Origin: Dipteris shenzhenensis
Taxonomy: Eukaryota > Polypodiophyta > Polypodiopsida > Gleicheniales
Direction: 5' to 3' (one strand)
Assembly: GCA_047967505.1 (NCBI GenBank)
Contig: CM106540.1
Length of the DNA: 64,000 bases
Each line of letters opens with the position of its first letter. The first letter of the stretch is position 1. Shown piece by piece: positions 56,378 to 64,000 of this stretch. Below the pieces are notes generated by a model. The model had not been told where the DNA came from and made no database searches. It was given only the letters and a program-made list of their open reading frames with translations. The position numbers were made by a program, and so were the translations under genes.

Positions 56378-57573
56378 GACAAGGATAACAATTGTGTGCC
56401 AGCATTAAAGCCTGGCTTCCACAACTTAAATGAATTGTTTTAACTTTCATGAGGTTGTGATGGTGCAAGGTGATTTGGTACGATTCTCCGTCTGATATCT
56501 ACAATCAAGAATAGTTGGCATGGTGGTATTGGCAACTTCGAGGAGTACTTCTTGATGGATTATTCCCAACAAATTTCCAACTTTTGAGCAATATAAGTTA
56601 GACATTTTATTGGAGACTAGTCTTCTTGTATTTTTTACGGTCTACTAAAATAAATACGATCAATCAATTGATTCTCAATTGGTAGAAATGGGTTTGGTAA
56701 GAATGGATACCTCTCACTTGTGATCCCTATAAAAGGGCAAAGCCATGTGTATTTATTTGACTTTACTTAAGCATTATGTTTGAAAGAGAAAACTTGTCCT
56801 TCAATGAAGTGAGGAATGTAGTTAGTGAGGTAGAACATGCACACACACACACACACACACTTCCTACACCTTCCTCTCTTTTGGTTAGACCCTGGCCTAT
56901 TAGATTAGCTAAATCTACCTATATTATTGATCCCCCGCCCTTTTTACCCACCCATAGCCCAGTAGTCTACTCCCTTCCTGGTTTTCTGCACAAAACACGC
57001 ACTCACTGGCATCTAGCCTACCGGCCTCCCAATAAACACTCCCCAACCTGTCAACTCACTCCTCGACTAACCCTCCCTACCCCTTTATATATAGCCTACT
57101 GCCCCTTTATCATTACGAAATAGGCTTCTAAACTGCGTGCCCGCGTATGCCATGCCTAGCTGCCTCCCACCCCCTGCTCCTTCAAGTTTGGCTGAGTCGC
57201 TGCATGTGTTTTTTTATCCCGTCCGTCCGTGCAAACTGTTTAGGTCGCCTCCCACCACCCCGTACCTTTTACTACGCTAACTGTGACAGTTCTGTTGATC
57301 CTAGGCTCAAGCTCCTTTTGCCCACTGCACGGCCCTCATAAAGCCTGGGCTACTGCAGTCCTACTGTGCCACTCTTCGGTTCGGGCTCCCGTGCGATCGA
57401 CTGCAAGCAACCACGTGCGCCTCTGTCCTCTCCTTCCTCATGATAGCCCATCAATGTGTCTCAGACCTTCAGGTTCATTTACCCCCCTTTTTTTCGTTCA
57501 TCTATTTAACCCCCCTCTCTATGTTTGGGTTCCCCCCCCCCCCCCTCCTTGCCTTTTCCCCCCTTTCCATATA
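56378..57573. other. Spacer with a CA microsatellite and a C-rich end
   Basis: A CA run at 56839-56860 and C-rich stretches at 57480-57560. Frames at 56776-57123 and 57283-57585 are proline-rich and not recognised; I do not call them genes. Confidence 0.4.
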
Positions 57574-57631
57574 CGAGTAACCTGACCCGTCTACGACGGG
57601 CTAGTGACCCGCTCCGCCGGGTCTCAAGATG
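57574..57631. repeat. Two-hairpin motif with central CTAG, candidate Helitron end (copy 1)
   Basis: On plus ACCCGTCTACGACGGG is a hairpin followed by CTAG; on minus GACCCGGCGGAGCGGGTC is a hairpin followed by ACTAG. Helitron 3' ends are a short hairpin followed by CTRR. It borders Helitron-derived sequence on the right and unrelated DNA on the left. The second copy is at 59970-60027. Confidence 0.55.
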
Positions 57632-58082
57632 TCAATTGCCACCCAAGAAAGTCTCAAGAGGGCTTGAAAGAGCAATGTCATACTCCTAGGCTCTTGCTGT
57701 TGCCAATTGCAAAACTTCCTTGTACACAGCATTTGTGGTAGAAGTATTATCCATCTCCTCGCCCCTGGCATCAAACGCACTCTGCAAAATGAAAACCTTA
57801 AGTAACAACGTTTGATGCTCGGATATGTGAAAATGCCACGTATAGTTGGCCATGATTGAATACCGGTGTCACCAAGTACAGCCCCAAAACAAACAATGTT
57901 TGGCCCTGTGGCTTATGGATTGTCATGCCAAATGCCAATCGGATAGGAAATTACTGTCTCCTTATGTCGAATGGGAGTTTAAGGTTGGTCGGAATGAATG
58001 TTATCCTTGGAATAAACGTTCTATCACCAGCATTGGTACCAGTAATGATTTCAGCTTCTAACACTTTCGTGTGAAACTCTTT
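57632..58082 (-). pseudogene. Helitron helicase 3' fragment
   Basis: This is a diverged copy of 61480-61920. It encodes in pieces NLKLPFDIRR, FPIRLAFGMTI and the end of the helicase, with stops. It retains four bases (CGAT near 57938) that are missing in the main helicase copy. It is followed on the right by copies of downstream-gene sequence. Confidence 0.8.
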
Positions 58083-60480
58083 CCAAATACATATCCGCAA
58101 ACAAAGTCATAACTGAACATACAAAATCTACAATAGACACACAAACATCTCTAAAGGGAAAAGTCTGCGGCCATGTACTATAGGGAAAAAGCCTGCGCCG
58201 ACCATGTACTCCACATCTGCCATGTCCAAAAAAAATTTCTCTATGACAGAGTACTTCAAAAATATCACATCCAAAAGTGCAATCACATGTCTGAACATGC
58301 AATAGCTACATCAAACAACTGATTGATATATATCCAGATACACAGCCGCAAATAAAGTCATAACTGAACATACAAAATCTACAACAGACACACAAACATC
58401 CCTAAGGGAAAAGTCTGCGGCCATGTACTGTAGGGAAAAGCCTGCGACGTTCGCCACATCCACCGCGGCTATGAAAATACAACGGGGTACCAACAATCGT
58501 ATCTGGGCTAGCATCACACAGAAAGATAATTTGGGAACTATAATTATTGAGCCGACAATCTAGGACAGTGTAATATCCCAAATGGACTCGTCCATCCAAA
58601 CGATTATGGGCGTGGAGATTCATTAGAAACCTTGAATCAGGAACAGTCCTAAAAGACAAACAATAGCATGTTTTCCCGCTCAAATAAAAACTTTTGTTTT
58701 AACAAAAATAAAGCAACAAACAATGTATACAGTTCTTACCCAAGGTAGCTCTCCAGCTCAAGCAAAACCAACAACAGTTGCGTGCTCTCCAGAGATCCCC
58801 AGTGTTTGATGCTCAGATATGTGAAAATGCCACGCATTGATGGCCATGACTAAATACCGGTGTCGCCAAGTACAGCCCCCAACTCATTGATATGTCCAAA
58901 TACACATCTGTATACAAAGTCATAACTGAACATACAAAATCTACAATAGACACACAAACATCCCTAAAGGAAAAAGTATGCGGCCATGTACTATAGGGAA
59001 AAGCCTAAAGAACTGATTGATATATCCAAATACATAGCTGCAAAATAAAGTCATAACCAAACATACAAAATCTACAATAGACACACAAACATCCCTAAGG
59101 GAAAAGTCTGCGGCCATGTACTGCACGGAAAAGCCTGCGACGGCCATTCACTCCACGTCCACCGCATCCGGCGCATCCACCATGGCTACGAACATACAAC
59201 GGAGTACCAACAATCGTATCTGGACCAGCATCACATAGAAAGATAATTGAGGAACATTAATTATTGAGCCATAAAGCTTTTATACATGTATGTTGGTAAA
59301 ACCCAACTCATTCTTTAGAGTACTTACTCAGACGCAAAGGGCTGTCAACAATGCTCACATAGGTGTACGTGTAGTCCCCATTTTGCCCTCGATATAAAAT
59401 TCGTGTCCCCATACATTCATAGTATCCCAGCCAGCAAACAGTGATGGTCTGTGGTCCATCATCCCTATGAAGCCAGCAAGCTAGGACAGCGTAATATCCC
59501 AAATGGACTCGTCCATCCAAAGGATTGTGGATGTGCAGATTCATTAAAAACCTTGAATCACGAACAGTCCTAAAAGACAAACAATACCATGTTTTCCCAC
59601 TCACATATAATCGAAAAAAAACCTTTTGTTTTAACAAAAAAAGAAAGCAGCAAACAATGTACATGATTCTTACCCAAGGTAGCTCTCGAGCTCAAGCAAA
59701 TCCAACAACAGTTGCGTGCTCTCCAGAGATCCCCAGCCTGCAAGATCTGCAATTTTCTAAAAGTGAGTGACTATACCATTAAACATGTCAACATAAAACA
59801 TGGTTGTCAAGCAACTATGTACCGTGCACCTGCGCTCTTGTCGTCTCCTCATGTCGAATGGAAGTTTAAGGTTGGTCGGAATGAATGTTATCCTTCGATT
59901 AAACATTGTATCACCAGCATTGGTACCAATAATGATTTCAGCTTCTAACACTTTCGTGTGAAACTCTTTCGAGTAACCTGACCCGTCTACGATGGGCTAG
60001 CGACCCGCTCTGCTGGGTCTTAAGATGCTAAAATGTCTAAAGCCAGCAACATATTCTAACCAAAAAAAATATCTATGACATAGTACTTCAAAATATTACA
60101 TCCAAAAGTGAAACCAGAGAACTCATTGATATGTCCAAATACACATCCGCATACAAAATCTATAGTAGACACACAAACATCCCTAAAGGGAAAAGTCTGC
60201 GGCCATGCACTATAGGGAAAAGCCTGTGCCGGCCATGTACTCCACATCCACCACGTCCAAAATAAACTTCTCTATGACATAGTACTTCAAAAAATATCAC
60301 ATCCAAAAGTGCAGTCACATGTCTGAAGATGCAATAGCTACATCAAAGAACTGATTGATATATCCAAATACACAGCCGCAAAATAAAGTCATAAACTGAA
60401 CATACAAAATCTACAATACACACACAAACATCCCTAAGGGAAAAGTCTGCGGCCATGTACTGCAGGGAAAAGCCTGCGAC
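58083..60480 (-). repeat. Degenerate tandem copies of the Helitron downstream region
   Basis: The segment around CTACAATAGACACACAAACA followed by GGGAAAAGTCTGCGG recurs at about 58125, 58380, 58945, 59070, 60163 and 60410. Exon 3-like sequence of the downstream gene recurs partially at 58560-58650 and more fully at 59335-59570. Helicase-derived pieces recur at 58805-58880 and 59830-59970. The array apparently grew by repeated insertion or unequal exchange. Confidence 0.75.
59970..60027. repeat. Two-hairpin motif with central CTAG (copy 2)
   Basis: Same as 57574-57631 with a few transitions. On its left it joins directly to helicase-derived sequence (GTGAAACTCTTTC), so it marks a junction inside the array. 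Confidence 0.55.
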
Positions 60481-60486
60481 GGCCAT

Positions 60487-61207
60487 TCATTGTACGTCCA
60501 CCACGTCCGCCGCGTCCACCGCGGCTACGAACATACAACGGAGTACCAACAATAGTATCTGGACCAGCATCACATAGAAAGATAATTTAGGAACTATAAT
60601 TATTGAGCCATAAAACTTTTATATATGTATGTTGGTAAAACCCAACTCATTCTTTAGAGTACTTACTCAGACGCAAAGGGCTGTCAACAACGCTGAGAAA
60701 GGTATACGTGTAGTCCCCATTTCGCCCTCGATAAAAAATTCGTGTCCGCACACATTCATAGTATCCCAGCCAGCGAACAGTGATGGTCTGTGGTCCATCA
60801 TCCCTATGAAGCCGGCAAGCCAGGACAGCGTAATATCCCAAATGGACTCGTCCATCCAAAGGATTGTGGACGTGGAGATTCATTAGAAACTTTGAATCAG
60901 GAATACTCCTAAAAGACAAACAATAGCATGTTTTCCCACTCAAATATAATCCAAAAAAACTTTTATTTTAACAAAAATAAAGCATTAAACAATGTACACA
61001 GTTCTTACCCAAGGTAGCTCTCCAGCTCAAGCAAATCCAACAACAGTTGCGCGCTCTCCAGAGATCCCCAGCCCGCAGGATCTACAATTTTCTAAAAAGT
61101 GAGTGACTATACTATTAAATGTGTCAACATAAAACGTGGTTGTCAAGCAACTATGTACCTTGCACCTGTGCTCTTGTTTCGGTGACAAACGTGAATTGCC
61201 TAGACAT
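60487..61207 (-). CDS. Four-exon gene downstream of the Helitron helicase, 156 aa, unknown
   Basis: Exons 61207-61159, 61081-61009, 60908-60667 and 60593-60487 join in phase with GT-AG borders. The protein starts MSRQFTFVTETRAQVQ, continues GWGSLESAQLLLDLLELESY, then FLMNLHVHNPLDGRVHLGYY, DGPQTITVRWLGYYE, RGRNGDYTYTFLSVVDS, and ends in a hydrophobic stretch. In another copy (58321-58517) the last exon stays open longer. Exon 3 is repeated nearby with its splice sites. I recognise no domain. It lies 318 bp after the helicase stop on the same strand, so it may be a Helitron accessory gene. The model is inferred from phase consistency only. Confidence 0.5.
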
Positions 61208-61524
61208 CCTATCACATTGCAAAAAAAGAATGCACGTGTCAATCTACATATACTGAAAAAAAACAATAGGCTTTGAAGAGAAAATAGCCTCTAGTGTATT
61301 ACAAACCCATAACTCAAATGAAAAATGAAATCCAAACATTATCAAGGACAAAGTCATGAAATATTACGTCTCACTCTATCTTTGTATAAATAGCCAACAT
61401 TCCCAAAGACCTATGATAGTTGGAATATTGAAAGAACTTAAAAAAAGCTATACAAAGATTACCGAAATGAAGATTTTCCACCCAAGAAAGTCTGAGGAGG
61501 GCTTGAAAGAGCAATGTCATACTC

Positions 61525-64000
61525 CTAGGCTCTTGCTGTTGCCAATTGCAAAACTTCCTTGTACACAACATTTGTGGTAGAAGTATTATCCATCTCCTCA
61601 CCCCTGGCATCAGACGCACCCTGCGAAATGAAAACCTTAACAGCATTTGATGCTCGGATACGTGAAAATGCGACATATAATTGGCCATGACTGAATACCG
61701 GTGTCGCCAAGTACAGCCCCAAAACTGACAATGTTTGACCCTGTGACTTATTGATTGTCATGCCAAATGCCAGATAGGAAATTGCCATCTTCTCATGTCG
61801 AATGGAAGTTTAAGGTTGGTCGGAATGAATGTTATCCTTGGAATAAACGTTCTGTCACCAGCATTGTTACCAGTAATGATTTCAGCTTCTAACACTTTTG
61901 TGTGAAACTCTTTGCATATCAACCGTGTCCCATTGCACAAACCCTGGCGAGGATTCAAATTACGCAACAAAATTATAGGAGCATTCCTTTTCAAAACCAA
62001 CCGATGCGGGGGATATCCACCACCAAGATCAAGACTATTCAAATACTCGACTGCAAACAAAAAGGAATCTCCCCCTAAGTTGTCCACTGAGTCTGCACTT
62101 AGGTACTCCCTTTCCTCACCGGGCATTGCCTTCAATGACATAGCATTAATTGCATCAACCTCGGTGTTTTGAGGTGCAAGAATAGCGCGCTCTCGAAAGT
62201 ATGTTGCACAGTCCAAAACAGTTGCAAGCCCTCGATACACCCATCCAATGAGGCCTTCCATGGACTTTGTCTCTAAAAGCATATGCGATGGAATCACAAC
62301 AGTATCTTCTTTTGTACATCTATTTATCCCATTGCCAATGTCCAGAACCCATTGCATGAACTCTTGCTCAGTACAATTATCACCATTCTGAAGGACCCGC
62401 ATATTCTGCGTCAACTTCAATATTGTAGTGTGACCCCAAATCCTTGAGTGGCATAAGGTAGCATTGATAATGTCCTCTCGTCCTGCCTTTGGAAGAACTG
62501 GCAAGACTTGCCTAAAATCCCCCCCCAACAATACCACCTTCCCACCAAAAAGTTGCTCATTGGACATGATATCTCGTAAAGTTCTGTCTAGTGCCTCGAA
62601 AGCAAACCGGTGAGTCATGGGTGCCTCATCCCATATTATCAGCCTAGCCATCTTCAAAACATATGCGAGTTGACTATTAACCTTAATATTGCAACTGCTA
62701 GTACCATCCAGCTCCAACGATATCTTGAATCGTGAGTGTGCCGTGCGTCCATTGGCTAGTAGCAATGCAGCAATCCTAGAAGATGCACATGCCAAAGCGA
62801 TGAGCCCCTCCCCACGCAATCGAGAGAGCAAGCAATTGTAGAGAAAGGTCTTTCCAGACCCTCCTATACCATCGAGAAAAAAGACCTCACCACCATCTCC
62901 ATAGACCCTTGCCAAAATCCGATCGAATGCAGCACGTTGACAGTGATTCAAGGACATTTCCATTTGCTGGGCAGTCTGTGCTTCTTTCACACAATCAAAC
63001 ATTCTTTCTTCTTGCAATAAGCCATTTCCAGCTTCTAACAAAGATGTTCTATCTACAACAGGCATTCCGTCAAACTCAGCCAACCTTCGCCCATGTTGTT
63101 GAAGAATGTGCTCCAAGTGCAATACAGCCTTCTTTATTGCTAGTTCACGATGACCAATTAAATTCCCCATACTTGATTCCAATATATTAAAAAAATCATC
63201 CGAAAGCTCAAGGGAAAATTTTTCCCACAAAAGTCGAGGAGATGTTCGCTCACAAAAAACCAATATTGTCACAAATAGGTGTCTCAGTTGTGCACTATTT
63301 TGATAAAACACAGCCTCTTGCATACACACAAACCATTCTTCATCACTCTCCAACAATCCCCGTGCTATGCATGCTGCCTTGAAAGTAGGGTACACTTGGC
63401 TGTCAAAAGTACGTAGGTCATCAAAGGACTTGCATCCCGTGCACACATTAAGAAGCATACGCATGAAGTAGAGCTCACCAGCTGAGGGGGAAATATTGTA
63501 CATCCGACCTATGGTATTCCCCTTTTGTCTTCTAGTCCACCGCTTATTGGTTTTGTTCCAAACCAACTTGTCTGGCAAGTCACCATACAGCAAGTTGCTT
63601 GCGTCAGATTGCAACTGATTATAAGTGAACCATTCTGTGAGGGTGGTCTTTTGATTTTGTTCCCTGCCTACAACATTTTGCAAATCATCATCATCTCGAA
63701 AGATGACATTATTGCGCATTGGAAGATGAACCTGCAATCTTTGCACATCGGGTTTTTCATCGTGCGTGGCATACTCATAAATCCGCCAACATGCTTCTGA
63801 TGCTGACACATAACGTGCATCTAAGTAACTACTAATCTCATCAATGCCACCATCAACTATGTTGTGCAAATGCCCTTGCTCTCCTGCATTATTTACTTGC
63901 ATCTTGATAATGGCTCTATCATGACCTTTGTACACATATTTATACAAATACTTAACTGCAGTGATTGTGGAGCATATTTCAACATTTATGTGTGCCTTGT
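61525..64000 (-). pseudogene. Helitron RepHel helicase, C-terminal two-thirds (runs off window)
   Basis: The frame is open from the right edge to 61758, with KAHINVEICSTITAVKYLYK and YVYKGHD upstream. PIF1-type helicase motifs follow in order: GIGGSGKTFLYNCL (Walker A), LIIWDEAPM (Walker B), GGDFRQVLPVLP, LTQNMRV, and APQNTEVDAIN. The final motifs [12 protein letters not shown] and LYVAFSRI are in another frame because four bases are missing near 61774; the diverged copy at 57632-58082 retains them. The stop is near 61525. Helitrons use this protein for rolling-circle transposition; the Rep domain would lie to the right of the window. Apart from the frameshift it is well preserved. Confidence 0.9.

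Noticed and set aside
57283-57585. Proline-rich 100-aa frame
   Set aside because: It lies in C-rich low-complexity DNA with no homology or promoter.

Overview
The window is nuclear DNA from a land plant with a large genome rich in transposable elements. The signs are GT-AG introns, Copia LTR retrotransposons primed by initiator tRNA-Met (PBS TGGTATCAGAGC), CACTA and Helitron transposons, an L1-type LINE and a dirigent-protein gene. I cannot name the species; a fern, another seedless plant or a gymnosperm would fit. Only one gene, the dirigent gene at 27471-27986, looks like an ordinary intact host gene. Almost everything else is nested mobile DNA.

Layout. 1-2397: 5' end of a Copia element (family A), minus strand (LTR, long leader, start of gag). 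It is inserted in copy 1 of a large TIR DNA transposon, 2398-9475, whose left end lies outside the window. 10140-12160: CACTA remnant. 12161-15660: repeats and hairpins. 15660-18030 and 26330-26900: two parts of a LINE, split by a young Copia element (family B, 18357-25747) that carries an antisense fragment of the host proteasome gene RPT3. 27331-27986: dirigent gene with TATA box. 29462-43663: truncated Copia A interrupted by copy 2 of the large TIR element (29756-42268). A 2.1 kb non-autonomous Copia element is inserted inside that copy. Copia A itself lies in a second CACTA remnant (43664-45286). 47313-53225: Copia C. 53319-56377: palindromes and MITEs, two with 8-bp target duplications. 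57574-64000: a Helitron helicase gene on the minus strand, a four-exon downstream gene and degraded tandem copies of both.

The most interesting system is the large TIR element, about 10.4 kb without its nested insertion and with perfect 32-bp inverted ends. Both copies carry the same gene set: P1 (BAH-like N-terminus, a CX2C-X8-HX2C cluster and a possible ubiquitin-like C-terminus), P2 (unknown, one intron), a long palindrome, a histone H3 variant, and an unclassified transposase-like gene. P1 and P2 run inward from one end, and H3 and the transposase run inward from the other. The H3 protein has a conserved histone fold, starts like the canonical H3 tail (ARAKNTAR) and has a second tail-like motif (QTARKST) after a long Ser/Pro-rich insertion. 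A transposon that encodes its own histone and a possible chromatin reader would be an unusual chromatin-directed mobile element. Both copies here are decayed, but most lesions are private to one copy, so their common ancestor was probably intact.
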